The translations under genes and the position numbers were made by a program. Below, in pieces: positions 36,385 to 45,494 of a stretch of DNA of 64,000 nucleotides. The notes below the pieces were generated by a model, which saw only the letters and a program-made list of their open reading frames with translations, made no database searches and was not told the DNA's origin. How positions within the stretch are numbered: position 1 is the first letter of the stretch; every line of letters starts with the position of its first letter. The DNA comes from an uncultured Marinicella sp. Lineage in GTDB: Bacteria; Pseudomonadota; Gammaproteobacteria; Xanthomonadales; Marinicellaceae. The stretch lies in the NCBI GenBank assembly GCA_947502925.1, contig CANNBS010000001.1, positions 248,001 through 312,000 of the forward strand, in the 5' to 3' direction.

Positions 36385-37754
36385 TCATCCAGCCTGGGTA
36401 ATTGCTTACTGTGTTTTGCGCCCAGTTCACTGAGTTGTTCGGCTTGTCTGATTAGGTTGCCGCGGCCTTTGGTTAATTTATTATTGGCTCCATGCCAGGC
36501 TTCCTGCGCCTGATCGAGGCGTTCTCGGACACCATTAAAATCTTCTAAAAAGCCGGTAAACTTATCAATCAACAGACCGGCACGGTTAGCAATTTCCTGG
36601 GCATTTTTATTTTGTTTATCAATCTGCCATAACCGCATAACGGTGCGCAATGTCACCAGTAACCCCGAAGCCGCCAGGGGAATAACGTGTTGTTTATAGG
36701 CGTACTCCAATAAATCCGGCTCATGCTGTAAGGCGGTCATCAGCGCCCCTTCTACCGGCACAAACATCACCACAAAGCCCAGCGTGTTGAGCGCTTCAAT
36801 GTTGCCGTAATTTTTTTCAGCGAGTTCATTGACGTGATTTTTTAAACTGCTGATATGTTGTTTTAATTGGTCGGACTGGTCATTGTCATCCGTGCTGTTA
36901 ATCATGCGCTCATAAGCGGTGAGCGAGACTTTGGCATCGATGATAAGCTGTTTGTCATCGGGTAACTGAATCAGGACATCGGGGCGATAGCGTTTGCCGT
37001 CCTGGTTAAAGCTCTGTTCGGTTTGGAATTCACGACCCGGGGTCAAGCCGGCGGTTTCTAATAACCGTTTTAAGACCAGCTCCCCCCAATTGCCCTGTGC
37101 TTTGCTTTGTGCAGTCAGGGCATTGGTCAGGTTTTCGGCCTGTTCAGTAAGGACTTTGTTGAGCTGGAGGATTTGGTTAATTTCAGAGCGCAGGGTCGCT
37201 TGTTGCTCGGTTTGTCGATTCGATGTGAGATTAATGAGCTGCTGAAATTCGGTTAATTGCTTTTGCAGTGGTTGCACCAAATGAGACAAAGACTCTTTGT
37301 TTAACTGGGTGAATTTCTGGCTTTTTTCATCGAAAATTTTCTGTCCGATGTGACTGAATTGATTGGCCAGTTGCTGTGAGGATGATTTAATAAATTCAGC
37401 CTGCTCTTTGACTTTATTTTGTTGTTCTTCTAAGCGGGCTTCATGGGCAGATAATTGGTTTTTCAGATGATAATACCGTTGCTCAAACTGTTCTCCACTG
37501 GCCACCGCTTTTTGTAATTGGTTGATGCGTTCACCCAGCTCAGCGTGTTGTCGGTTAAGGTTTAAATGGCTGTCGCTTAATTGCTTATTGTCTTGCTGGG
37601 CACTGAGTAACTGCTGTTGTAAAAAGACCTTATCCTGTCGCTGTTTACGCACCAATAGATAAGCCAGCAGCAAACCCACAATCATCCCTGTGACTAAGGC
37701 TAAAATCAGGCTTATCAAGGGCGTTTCCACCGTAAAATTTAACAGGCTTTCCAT
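36381..37754 (-). CDS. rmuC: DNA recombination protein RmuC
   Basis: A 457-residue protein with an N-terminal membrane helix (about 12-34), a long coiled coil rich in Gln, Glu and Leu (about 40-210) and the RmuC nuclease-like domain. The latter contains GNWGELVLKRLLETAGL, YRPDVLIQLPDDKQLIIDAKVSL (restriction-like active site with D and the DAK triplet) and VVMFVPVEGAL. RmuC limits inversions at short repeats in E. coli; mechanism unknown. It overlaps the RND pump gene by four bases and diverges from the next gene by 46 bases. Confidence 0.94.
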   Translation of the reverse strand: MESLLNFTVETPLISLILALVTGMIVGLLLAYLLVRKQRQDKVFLQQQLLSAQQDNKQLSDSHLNLNRQHAELGERINQLQKAVASGEQFEQRYYHLKNQLSAHEARLEEQQNKVKEQAEFIKSSSQQLANQFSHIGQKIFDEKSQKFTQLNKESLSHLVQPLQKQLTEFQQLINLTSNRQTEQQATLRSEINQILQLNKVLTEQAENLTNALTAQSKAQGNWGELVLKRLLETAGLTPGREFQTEQSFNQDGKRYRPDVLIQLPDDKQLIIDAKVSLTAYERMINSTDDNDQSDQLKQHISSLKNHVNELAEKNYGNIEALNTLGFVVMFVPVEGALMTALQHEPDLLEYAYKQHVIPLAASGLLVTLRTVMRLWQIDKQNKNAQEIANRAGLLIDKFTGFLEDFNGVRERLDQAQEAWHGANNKLTKGRGNLIRQAEQLSELGAKHSKQLPRLDD

Positions 37755-37800
37755 CCGGCTTATGCTATCATTAGCCTGATTAAAAACAAAGGATATTTAC

Positions 37801-38844
37801 ATGCGGGTCTTTAAATATTTATTTTTCGCTTTGCTGTTTCTGATTATTGGATTTTACCTTTACGGCTTATTTGTGCTTAAAGATGAGGTGACGGTGAGTC
37901 GTGACATTGTTATCGATCGGCCGGCTAAAGTGGTCTATAAAACCGTTAATTCTATGCATAATTTTAACCAATGGTCACCCTGGCCGAAAATGGACCCTGA
38001 TGCCACTTTCACTTTTCAAGGTCCCGAATATGGATTCGGCTCACAAATGACCTGGTCCGGAAACCAGTCAATTGGCAGCGGTGTCCAGACTATTGTTGAA
38101 ACGGTTGAAAACCAAAAAGTCAAAACCAAAACCGTGTTTAAATCTAAAGACAATGCGGTGTCGCACACCACCTATCGACTGACACCAGTTGATGAAGGTG
38201 CGACTAAAGTTGAATGGATTTATGAAACTGATTTCGATGGCGATATCATCGGCCGTTATGTGGGTAGCATGTTAGATGGTATGTTGGGACCACAGTATGA
38301 ACAAGGTCTGCAAAAACTCAAAGATGTGGTTGAATCACAACCGGTGTATGACTTTTCAAACGTCAGTGAAGAATCCATTGACAGCCAAAATATTCTATAT
38401 ATTCCCGTGGAAGTAGCCAAACAATCTGAAATCAGTCAAAAAATGGGGCCTGCTTATGGTCAAATCATGGGTTTTATGCAGCGTAACCAGTTAGACATGG
38501 CCACCGCTCCGCTGGCTGTTTACCGCCAGGTGGGCGGGGATGTCGAAGGCGGCTTTGGCGGTTGGCGGATTGATGTGGCTGTGGGCGTAAATGTGGATGG
38601 ACTTTCCGGTATCACCGGTGAAATTCAGCTGGGCCGGTTGCCGGAGGGTTCAGTGGTCAAATACATTCAAACAGGTTCTTATTCACAGGCCGAAAAATCC
38701 TATGAAATTATCGACGCGTATATAGATGAACATGAATTGGTTGCCAGCGATGATCCGTGGGAAGTGTACGTTAAAGGGCCGAGTGAGGCAGCTGAGGACG
38801 CGTTAATCACGCATATTTATCAACCGGTTAAGAAAGCCCAATAA
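37801..38844 (+). CDS. SRPBCC / GyrI-like fusion protein
   Basis: A 347-residue protein. A membrane helix (about 5-24) is followed by an SRPBCC ligand-binding domain (about 32-165: VSRDIVIDRPAKVVYKTVN, HNFNQWSPW, MTWSGN, GATKVEWIYE) and then a GyrI-like small-molecule-binding domain (about 185-345: YIPVEVAKQSEISQKMGPAY, YRQVGGDVEGGFGGWRIDVAVGV). Both are hydrophobic-ligand-binding folds. Such fusions are known in gammaproteobacteria, but their ligand is not. It stands alone between rmuC and gpsA. Confidence 0.82.
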   Translation: MRVFKYLFFALLFLIIGFYLYGLFVLKDEVTVSRDIVIDRPAKVVYKTVNSMHNFNQWSPWPKMDPDATFTFQGPEYGFGSQMTWSGNQSIGSGVQTIVETVENQKVKTKTVFKSKDNAVSHTTYRLTPVDEGATKVEWIYETDFDGDIIGRYVGSMLDGMLGPQYEQGLQKLKDVVESQPVYDFSNVSEESIDSQNILYIPVEVAKQSEISQKMGPAYGQIMGFMQRNQLDMATAPLAVYRQVGGDVEGGFGGWRIDVAVGVNVDGLSGITGEIQLGRLPEGSVVKYIQTGSYSQAEKSYEIIDAYIDEHELVASDDPWEVYVKGPSEAAEDALITHIYQPVKKAQ

Positions 38845-38866
38845 TCAGATAAGACACTGACCGGAA

Positions 38867-39853
38867 TTAAAACTCCGGTCTGATGTCGCGACCCATTAAC
38901 GCTGAAAGCGCTTCTCGGGTGGTCATTTCACCATGCACCACTTTCCAGACATGCTCGGTAATTGGCATATCAACGTCATGACGACGGGCTAAACGTAACA
39001 CTTCATCGGTGGTGCCGAGACCTTCCACCACCTGACCGATTTCTTGTTTGGCCTGTTCGATACTTTTACCCTGACCCAAAGCCAGACCCATACGACGATT
39101 TCGGGAGAGATCACCGGTGGATGTTAACACCAAATCACCCAAACCGGATAAGCCCATCAGGGTTTCAGGGCGACTGCCCAGGGCCTGACCCAGACGCATC
39201 ATTTCAGCCATGCCTCGGGTAATGAGCGCCGCCCGGGTGTTATCACCTAATTGCATACCATCAGCAATACCGGTGGCTAAGGCCAGGACATTCTTAACCG
39301 CCCCGCCCAATTCGGCACCGATAATATCATCGGATAAATACACCCGAAAGGTCTCAGTATGCAATGCGGTGGCCACTTTTTGGGCGAATTCAGGGTGTTC
39401 TGATGCCACCGCCACCAAAGTCGGCTTACCGGCGGCCACATCTTTGGCAAAAGAAGGTCCGGTAATTAAAGCCGTGGGTACATCATCACCCAAAATATCC
39501 GCTGCTACCTCGTGCAGTAAACGACCGGTACCCGGCTCAAAACCTTTACTTGCCCAGGCCACCGGCCGATCTTTTAACAGCGGTTTAATGCGCCTTAAAA
39601 TTTCACCAAAGGCATGGGATGGACAAACCACCAGGACCGCCTGTGCGTCATTGATGGCCTGTTCTAAATCCGCTTCAAGCGTTAAGCTTTCAGGAAAGGG
39701 GGCATCCGGCAAGTAATATTTATTACAATGTGCCTGTTGCATGGCGTTCAACTTATCGTCATCACGACCCCACAAAATGGTCGGATTATTTTGTGCCAGC
39801 TGAATGGCTAAAGCCGTGCCCCATGAACCGGCGCCGAGAACCGCAAAACGCAT
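38867..39853 (-). CDS. gpsA: Glycerol-3-phosphate dehydrogenase [NAD(P)+] GpsA
   Basis: A 328-residue cytoplasmic enzyme making sn-glycerol-3-phosphate for phospholipids. The dinucleotide loop is GAGSWGTALA; active-site segments GPSFAKDVAAGKPT, GAELGGAVKNVLALATG (with the catalytic Lys) and GLGDLVLTSTGDLSRNRR are intact. Its ATG overlaps the secB stop (TAATG), a conserved pairing in gammaproteobacteria. Confidence 0.97.
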   Translation of the reverse strand: MRFAVLGAGSWGTALAIQLAQNNPTILWGRDDDKLNAMQQAHCNKYYLPDAPFPESLTLEADLEQAINDAQAVLVVCPSHAFGEILRRIKPLLKDRPVAWASKGFEPGTGRLLHEVAADILGDDVPTALITGPSFAKDVAAGKPTLVAVASEHPEFAQKVATALHTETFRVYLSDDIIGAELGGAVKNVLALATGIADGMQLGDNTRAALITRGMAEMMRLGQALGSRPETLMGLSGLGDLVLTSTGDLSRNRRMGLALGQGKSIEQAKQEIGQVVEGLGTTDEVLRLARRHDVDMPITEHVWKVVHGEMTTREALSALMGRDIRPEF

Positions 39854-40338
39854 TATTGTTTGGTTTCTGAAGCTGCTTGTTGTTGTGCTTGTTGCATTTG
39901 TTGTTGGTACATTTGCTCGAAGTTAACCGGCTGCAGCAACAAGGGCTGGAAACCGCCTGCGGTGATTAAATCGCTAACTTCCTGACGCACGTAAGGAAAC
40001 AGTACATTCGGACAATAGATACCCAAAGTCTGGTGTAAAGCCTGCTCTTCAAAGTTTTCCATGGAAAAAATACCGGCCTGAGCCACTTCAGCCAAATAAG
40101 CATTTTTCTCGTTAACCTCACAAGTCACTGTGGCGGTTAAGGTCACTTCATAAGTTACATCATCCAGTTTTTCAACTTTTTGATTCAGATTCAGTTTGAT
40201 ATTCGGCTGACCTTGTTCCTGAAACACCTGAGGTGCATTAGGTGCTTCAAAAGACACGTCTTTAATGTAAATTTTTTGAAACGCCATTTTTGGGCCATTG
40301 CCTTCGGCGTTGGCTGCTTGATTGTTTTCTTCAGTCAT
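39853..40338 (-). CDS. secB: Protein-export chaperone SecB
   Basis: A 161-residue cytoplasmic chaperone that holds precursors unfolded for SecA. Visible family segments are FQKIYIKDVSFEAPNAP near the N-terminus, YLAEVAQAGIF and LFPYVRQEVSDLITAGGFQP. The C-terminus is Gln-rich, as in other SecB proteins. It is followed directly by gpsA and preceded by a rhodanese gene 36 bases away, matching the yibN-(grxC)-secB-gpsA order of E. coli without grxC. Confidence 0.97.
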   Translation of the reverse strand: MTEENNQAANAEGNGPKMAFQKIYIKDVSFEAPNAPQVFQEQGQPNIKLNLNQKVEKLDDVTYEVTLTATVTCEVNEKNAYLAEVAQAGIFSMENFEEQALHQTLGIYCPNVLFPYVRQEVSDLITAGGFQPLLLQPVNFEQMYQQQMQQAQQQAASETKQ

Positions 40339-40374
40339 AAATTAATTCCTGTTGTGTGAAAAAATGATGCTATC

Positions 40375-40800
40375 TTAGGCCTTACTTAAGGGCAGTTTGT
40401 CATTGACCCAAGCGTTAAGACCCCCTTTTAAATTAAAAATCTGTTCAAAACCTTGTTTTTCCAGTTGTTGACAGGCTTTCATCGAAGTCCGACCTACTTG
40501 ACAATAGACAACCACCGGTCTTTTCTTGCCCTTGGGCAATTTTTTAGTGGCCTGGTCAAGTTCGTTGCTGGGAATATTAACGGCATTGACAATATGTCCG
40601 GCTTGATACTGATCTGGCGAACGTATATCCACCAATACCGCGTTTTGTTGATTAACCAGTCGGGTCAACTGATCTGATGTGATGGTTTTTAGTTGACTGC
40701 TTTGCTCTTTCAGCACAGTCCAAAAAAATAAAAACGCCACAATTAAAAATGACATCACCAAAAAAGGGTGGTTGCCGGTAAATTCAGCCAATTGGGACAT
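40375..40800 (-). CDS. Membrane-anchored rhodanese (YibN-like)
   Basis: A 141-residue protein with an N-terminal membrane helix (about residues 12-30) and one rhodanese domain (VLVDIRSPDQYQAGHI, then active loop CQVGRTS with Cys100). It matches YibN of E. coli in size, anchor and position before secB. Substrate unknown; sulfur transfer is the general activity. The start at 40800 is chosen because residues before it do not resemble the family; an ATG also lies further upstream at 40857. Confidence 0.85.
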   Translation of the reverse strand: MSQLAEFTGNHPFLVMSFLIVAFLFFWTVLKEQSSQLKTITSDQLTRLVNQQNAVLVDIRSPDQYQAGHIVNAVNIPSNELDQATKKLPKGKKRPVVVYCQVGRTSMKACQQLEKQGFEQIFNLKGGLNAWVNDKLPLSKA

Positions 40801-40906
40801 CAGATAACACCTGAAATTTGAAAACAGACAATATAAGGGATGACCCACAAAAATCAAGTGTTAATGCGGTTATTCCTGAGTCCGGCCCATGATTTAAGAA
40901 TAACGG

Positions 40907-40935
40907 TGGGCAAGGACACATCGGCTGATTATAAT
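40907..40935 (+). promoter_or_regulatory. Promoter for the EnvC-like gene
   Basis: TATAAT at 40930-40935 is preceded by a 17-base spacer and TGGGCA (four of six consensus). The transcript would begin near 40942, about 21 bases before the ATG at 40963, supporting that start. Confidence 0.45.
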
Positions 40936-40962
40936 AATGACTGGTTTTTCTTTGTATATCCC

Positions 40963-42111
40963 ATGCGCTTAATATTTGCCTGTTTTCTGATTCTCCACTG
41001 TATTGTGACCTTCACAATCCAGGCACAAGAAGCCGATGAGGTCGCCATTAATCAACAGCTTGAGACGATTAAATCACGGTTATCCGAATTAAAAACTGCT
41101 TTAAATACAGCCCAGGGTGAAGAAGCGCAATTACTTCAGGAATTAGAACGCCAGGATCAAAAAATCAACGACCAGGGCCAATTAATTCGAAGCACTCAAC
41201 AAAAAATAGACCTAAGCACCCAACAACTTAAAGGGCTTGAACAACAAATTACCCAATTAAAGCAAAGTATCAAAAAACAAAAACAACAGATGGCCAGTTT
41301 ATTGCGTTTGCATATTTATATTAGTCACGATCGTTTTATCAAAAAAATTCTTCTCAATCGCGACAGCCGCTCAGTGGACATCACCCAACACCAAATCAAA
41401 TTCCTTCAGCACCGTCTATACAGCCTGATTGAAGACATCGCTGTACAAATTACACAGTTGTCAGACATTAAAACTGAAACCGAAACCAAACGGCAACAAT
41501 TACAACAACAGCAAAACGCCTTACAAGCCGCTCAAGATCAGTTAATTGCCCAGAAACAACAACGTGCGCAGGTGTTATCGCGCTTACGACAAACCATTCG
41601 CGCATACCGAAGTGAAAGTGAATCCTTAAATCAGGACCGACAACGATTGAATCAGTTACTGGCAGAACTGAACCAGTTGCTGGATGATTTGCCGGATGAT
41701 TTAGGTGAAAATGCGCATTTTGCAAAACTTAAGGGACAGCTAAACAAGCCTTTAAATGGAGATATTATCCGACGCTTTGGCACATTGCGTGCCGGCAACA
41801 GTCGTTGGGATGGCATTGTGGTGGCCGGACAGTCCGGGCAGTCAGTCAGCGCCAGTGCCTACGGACGGGTGGCTTTTGCCGACTGGTTACGTGGCTATGG
41901 TTTATTGGTGGTCATAGACCATGGCGATCATTACATGAGTTTGTATGGTCACAATCAATCCTTACTGGTGGAAGTCGGTGACTGGGTACAGGCCGGTCAG
42001 GAAATTGCCACCGCCGGCCAATCAGGCAACCTCAGCCAGAGCGGGGTTTATTTCGAGATTCGAAAACAGGCTAAACCTGAAAACCCCACACCCTGGCTGA
42101 AATCAGGTTAG
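40963..42111 (+). CDS. envC: EnvC-like amidase activator (degenerate M23 domain)
   Basis: A 382-residue periplasmic protein. A signal peptide (about 1-21, TIQAQEAD region) is followed by a long coiled coil (about 25-250) and a C-terminal LytM fold (NGDIIRRFGTLRAGNSRWDG, then HYMSLYGHNQSLL and GVYFEIRK). The zinc ligands HxxxD and HxH of active peptidases are missing: the positions read RWDG and VYFE. Like EnvC and NlpD it should activate peptidoglycan amidases at the septum rather than cut. The start at 40963 is chosen by the signal peptide; an open frame runs upstream. Confidence 0.9.
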   Translation: MRLIFACFLILHCIVTFTIQAQEADEVAINQQLETIKSRLSELKTALNTAQGEEAQLLQELERQDQKINDQGQLIRSTQQKIDLSTQQLKGLEQQITQLKQSIKKQKQQMASLLRLHIYISHDRFIKKILLNRDSRSVDITQHQIKFLQHRLYSLIEDIAVQITQLSDIKTETETKRQQLQQQQNALQAAQDQLIAQKQQRAQVLSRLRQTIRAYRSESESLNQDRQRLNQLLAELNQLLDDLPDDLGENAHFAKLKGQLNKPLNGDIIRRFGTLRAGNSRWDGIVVAGQSGQSVSASAYGRVAFADWLRGYGLLVVIDHGDHYMSLYGHNQSLLVEVGDWVQAGQEIATAGQSGNLSQSGVYFEIRKQAKPENPTPWLKSG

Positions 42112-42112
42112 A

Positions 42113-42937
42113 TTATTTTTTTGGCTTAATAAATTTCAAAGTAAATCGATCTGACTCACCGATGACCTCATACTTTTTCTTATCAGCACCTTCAGGTACC
42201 CGCAGTGTCGGCGGAATGGTCCAGACACCGTTGGGGTGATCTGCCGAATCTTTGGGGTTGGCATTGACTTCACTGATATCAACCAGCTTGAAACCCGCCG
42301 CTTCAATCAGTTGAATGGCATAACCGTGATTTACGTAACCTTTTTTGGCTTGTGGATCAATGTCTGCTGTGGCATCGGCCCGATGTTCAACCACACCAAA
42401 AATGCCACCCGGCTTCAACATCTTGTAAACATCACTCAAGACAGCATCCAATTTACCCGCTCTCATCCAGTTATGTAAACTACGAAAGGTCAACACTGCA
42501 TCAGCTGTTTGATCGTGCGCCGACAAATCAGTAACACCCGGATTAAAGTCTATGGTTTGAACGTTGTCGTAAATTGAATGTGCCGCCATTTTTTTGTCAA
42601 AGCCCTGTCGTGATTTTTTATAATAATCACTACCGGCCTCGGGATCAAAATGAGCCGCGATTAATTGCCCTTCATCGGCTAAATAAGGTGCCAGCACTTC
42701 GGTGTACCATCCGCCACCTGGCCACAGTTCCACCACCGTCATATTCGGCTGAATACCGAAAAACGCCAGCGTTTCCTGAGGGTGCCGAAATTCATTTCTG
42801 GCAATATTTTTTTCTGAACGATGATCACCTGTGATGATATCGCTCAATTCATGTGAAGTCTGGCCAGCCTGAACGGTAGATGCCAATACAAGTAAAGTGA
42901 CCGCTGAAACCAGCAATTTTTTCGTCTGTTGAATCAT
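42113..42937 (-). CDS. Exported class I SAM-dependent methyltransferase (COG4798-like)
   Basis: A 274-residue protein with a signal peptide (hydrophobic about 8-23, TVQAGQ cleavage region) fused to a Rossmann methyltransferase fold: VVELWPGGGWYTEVLAPYLA (SAM loop), FDPEAGS and a DAVLTFRSLHNW segment. The family is common in proteobacteria as predicted secreted methyltransferases. SAM is cytoplasmic, so activity outside is puzzling and the true role is unknown. Its stop lies two bases from the EnvC-like gene's stop on the other strand. Confidence 0.82.
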   Translation of the reverse strand: MIQQTKKLLVSAVTLLVLASTVQAGQTSHELSDIITGDHRSEKNIARNEFRHPQETLAFFGIQPNMTVVELWPGGGWYTEVLAPYLADEGQLIAAHFDPEAGSDYYKKSRQGFDKKMAAHSIYDNVQTIDFNPGVTDLSAHDQTADAVLTFRSLHNWMRAGKLDAVLSDVYKMLKPGGIFGVVEHRADATADIDPQAKKGYVNHGYAIQLIEAAGFKLVDISEVNANPKDSADHPNGVWTIPPTLRVPEGADKKKYEVIGESDRFTLKFIKPKK

Positions 42938-43035
42938 AATTTCCTCTCTATGGTTAATGTAGATGACAATTCAGAGTTAATTCAGTTTGTTCATCATATT
43001 ATGGGCTTTCACTGGTTAATTATACGAGGTTTAAC

Positions 43036-43437
43036 ATGAAAAAAATATCAATTCTATTCATTGCTTTATCGTTGCCTTTTTCCGTATTGGCTTTTAATTT
43101 TGCCAAACCCGATGAACCTTCGGGTAAAATTGTATTAAATGATGCCAATAAGGCAAAGCTGCTCTATCAGATGGAATTGGTTGCTGTTAATGGCGAAAAT
43201 GTACCACGTCGTGGTCACGCCTTTTGGCTTAAGCCCGGTGACTATGAACTCTCCTTCTTTCCCAAACTGGATGACTATGCGAAAAAACACATGGGCTTAA
43301 AAGAACGTCGGAATGCAGATAAGGAATTGGTGGTTGTCTCTTTTAAAGTGGTGGAAGGAAAAAACTATTATTTAGCCTATGATGCCCGCGCCGAAAATTC
43401 ACTTGAATGGCAACCCATTGTTTATCGCGTTGAATAA
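43036..43437 (+). CDS. Hypothetical secreted protein, paralog 1
   Basis: A 133-residue protein with a signal peptide (LPFSVLAFNF). The mature part is short and beta-rich: KIVLNDANKAKLLYQMELVA, NGENVPRRGHAFWLKPGDYE and NYYLAYDARAEN. It is about half identical to the next gene, which starts 76 bases later. The FWLKPGDYELSF segment resembles the turn of PEGA-like or DUF2057-like beta domains, but I cannot assign a family. A GAGG ribosome site precedes the ATG. Confidence 0.72.
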   Translation: MKKISILFIALSLPFSVLAFNFAKPDEPSGKIVLNDANKAKLLYQMELVAVNGENVPRRGHAFWLKPGDYELSFFPKLDDYAKKHMGLKERRNADKELVVVSFKVVEGKNYYLAYDARAENSLEWQPIVYRVE

Positions 43438-43513
43438 TCAGTACCCTTTGATTCACCCTAAATTCAGCTAATATCCGTATTATATTCAACATTAAACATA
43501 ACGTGAGGTTAAA

Positions 43514-43915
43514 ATGAAAAAATTAATATTAACACTTGTGGCGTTGTCATTGCCTTTTGCCGTGCTGGCATTTGACTTTGCAAAACCAAGCGAACCATCC
43601 GGTAAAATTGTTCTTAGCGAATACAGTGAAGCCAAACAGTTGTATCAGGTTAAACTGGTCGAAGTGAATGGTGAAAATGTGCCGGTTCGGGCACATGCTG
43701 TCTGGCTTAAGCCGGGTCAATATGAATTAACTTTATCGGCACAAATCGGCAACATGGCAAAACAAAACATGAGCCTTAAATCTCGCCGAGGATTTGATAA
43801 CCGGGAAAACAAACTTAATTTAACTGTCGAGGCTGACAAAACATATTATCTCGCTTATGACGCCCGCCCTAAAGAACAAGATGATTGGAAACCAATTGTT
43901 TACAAAGTTGAATAA
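43514..43915 (+). CDS. Hypothetical secreted protein, paralog 2
   Basis: A 133-residue sister of the preceding gene, with the same length, signal peptide (LPFAVLAFDF) and blocks: KIVLSEYSEAKQLYQVKLVE, NGENVPVRAHAVWLKPGQYE and YYLAYDARPKEQDDWKPIVY. The two arose by tandem duplication and have since diverged, most in the middle (FFPKLDDYAKK against LSAQIGNMAKQ). Function unknown. A strong terminator at 43935 ends the transcript. Confidence 0.72.
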   Translation: MKKLILTLVALSLPFAVLAFDFAKPSEPSGKIVLSEYSEAKQLYQVKLVEVNGENVPVRAHAVWLKPGQYELTLSAQIGNMAKQNMSLKSRRGFDNRENKLNLTVEADKTYYLAYDARPKEQDDWKPIVYKVE

Positions 43916-43934
43916 TTGAACCCATTAAACATAC

Positions 43935-43963
43935 AAAAAAGCGACTGTAAAGGTCGCTTTTTT
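43935..43963. terminator. Bidirectional terminator
   Basis: An AAAAAAGCGAC stem pairs with GGTCGCTTTTTT around a short loop, 19 bases after the second paralog and 22 bases past the asparaginase-like gene stop on the other strand. The A and T flanks allow it to work both ways. Confidence 0.85.
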
Positions 43964-43984
43964 GTTATCTATTTACCTTTCAAT

Positions 43985-45001
43985 TCATTCAGAAGGCTTT
44001 TCATCCCCATAAATGGCAACATAAGTTTCATCAGCCGTTTTAAATCCCCGATACATGCCCGCCGTATTAAACATCATCACCGGCCGGCCTTGTGGGTCCA
44101 TCCCGATAATACCACCGTCACCGCCCACCGACTGTAAGGTTTGGTTAATCACTTCATCGGCTGCTTGCGCTAAACTTTTACCCTGATACAGCACTCGGGC
44201 ACAAATATCATGCGCCACCGCATACCGGATAAAATATTCACCATGACCGGTGGCTGAAATACCGCAACTTCTATCATCGGCATAGGTGCCGGCACCAATC
44301 ACCGGTGAATCACCAATGCGACCCCAGGCTTTATAAGTCATCCCGCCGGTGGAGGTGCCGGCAACAATATGGCCTTGTCGATCAATGGCCACCGCTCCGA
44401 CGGTGCCAAATTTAAACTCATGATCCAGCACATCGCTGACAGCGGCCTCTTTTCGGCCTTTTTGTCGGGTCTTCTCATCCACTTTCTTCCAGGCTTCAAG
44501 GCGTGCTTCAGTGTCAAAATAACTGTTTTCCACCTGATCCAAATCCTGTGCTTTGGAAAACGCATCGGCGCCCTCACCGGCCAGCATCACATGCGGAGAA
44601 TGCAACATCACCGCCCGGGCAGCCAGAATCGGGTTTTTAGTGTATTTCACCCCGGCCACTGCACCGGCTTGTAGATCCGAACCGCGCATAATGGAAGCAT
44701 CCAATTCATGGCCCTTTTCACGGGTATAAACCGCCCCTTTTCCAGCATTAAAATTGGCTGAATTTTCTAAGATCATAATGGCCGCCACCACCGCTTCACC
44801 GGCATCCTTACCGGCTTCTAACGCGGCATAACCGGCCTCTAAAGCCTGGTTTAAATCGGCTTTAATCGTGGCTTCTTTTTCCGCACTTAACTGTGAGCGC
44901 TCAATGGTTCCAGCACCACCGTGAATAACAATGGCTATCGGCTTATCGGCTGACACCGCGCAAGCCATAAAAGTCAATAACAACGTAGACAGTAATTTCA
45001 T
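43985..45001 (-). CDS. Secreted isoaspartyl peptidase / L-asparaginase (Ntn hydrolase)
   Basis: A 338-residue Ntn hydrolase. The signal peptide (cleavage near SAD, about residue 19) sends it to the periplasm. The precursor is cut before the nucleophile Thr200 in HEFKFGTVGAVA to make alpha and beta subunits. Conserved IVIHGGAGT and GTSTGGMTYKAWGRIGDSP segments are present. It removes beta-aspartyl residues from peptides and can hydrolyse asparagine. It stands alone, convergent with the paralog pair. Confidence 0.93.
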   Translation of the reverse strand: MKLLSTLLLTFMACAVSADKPIAIVIHGGAGTIERSQLSAEKEATIKADLNQALEAGYAALEAGKDAGEAVVAAIMILENSANFNAGKGAVYTREKGHELDASIMRGSDLQAGAVAGVKYTKNPILAARAVMLHSPHVMLAGEGADAFSKAQDLDQVENSYFDTEARLEAWKKVDEKTRQKGRKEAAVSDVLDHEFKFGTVGAVAIDRQGHIVAGTSTGGMTYKAWGRIGDSPVIGAGTYADDRSCGISATGHGEYFIRYAVAHDICARVLYQGKSLAQAADEVINQTLQSVGGDGGIIGMDPQGRPVMMFNTAGMYRGFKTADETYVAIYGDEKPSE

Positions 45002-45133
45002 TATTTTTCCTCATATTTATCGTGGTCATACCACCGATTCTAACAAAATATGGATCAACGCAGCGCTTTTATCAAAATTTTAAGGCCTTGTATGTTATTT
45101 TAAAATACCTATTAAAAACTGAATAAATAGACC

Positions 45134-45373
45134 ATGCCAAACCCAAGCATCAAAAACGAAGACCAATATCAGGCACTGCGCGATCAGGGTTACAGTAAAG
45201 AAAAAGCCGCCCGAATCGCCAACACCAATGAAGCCGGCGAAAAAGGTGGCGAAGCCAAACCCTACGAAGAGAGAACCAAAGAAGAACTCTACCAACAAGC
45301 CAAAAAAGTCGGCATCGAAGGCCGCTCTGATATGTCTAAAAAAGAATTGATTGATGCTTTACGAAACCACTGA
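45134..45373 (+). CDS. Small Rho-N-like protein (DUF7218 type)
   Basis: A 79-residue hydrophilic protein. The N-terminal half (SIKNEDQYQALRDQGYSKEKAARIAN) matches the DUF7218 pattern of small proteins; the C-terminal half (ELYQQAKKVGIEGRSDMSKKELIDALR) is a Rho N-terminal or SAP-like helix-extended-loop-helix. It may bind nucleic acid. Function unknown. A clear ATG at 45134; no strong ribosome site. Confidence 0.78.
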   Translation: MPNPSIKNEDQYQALRDQGYSKEKAARIANTNEAGEKGGEAKPYEERTKEELYQQAKKVGIEGRSDMSKKELIDALRNH

Positions 45374-45494
45374 AACAATCTTTGAGGCATTAAAATGTCT
45401 GATATGGACGGAAAATCCATAAAAACCACCGACTTTGATAAAAATCTAACGTCTGCTGTGTTAACCTTGCGCCTTTCACAAAAAATAAACTATT

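Noticed and set aside
38859..38880. Hairpin at the end of gpsA as a terminator
   Set aside because: The 7-bp stem is good, but no T run follows on either strand.
40963..42111. EnvC-like gene as a broken peptidase
   Set aside because: Loss of the zinc ligands is normal for EnvC-type amidase activators; the frame is intact.
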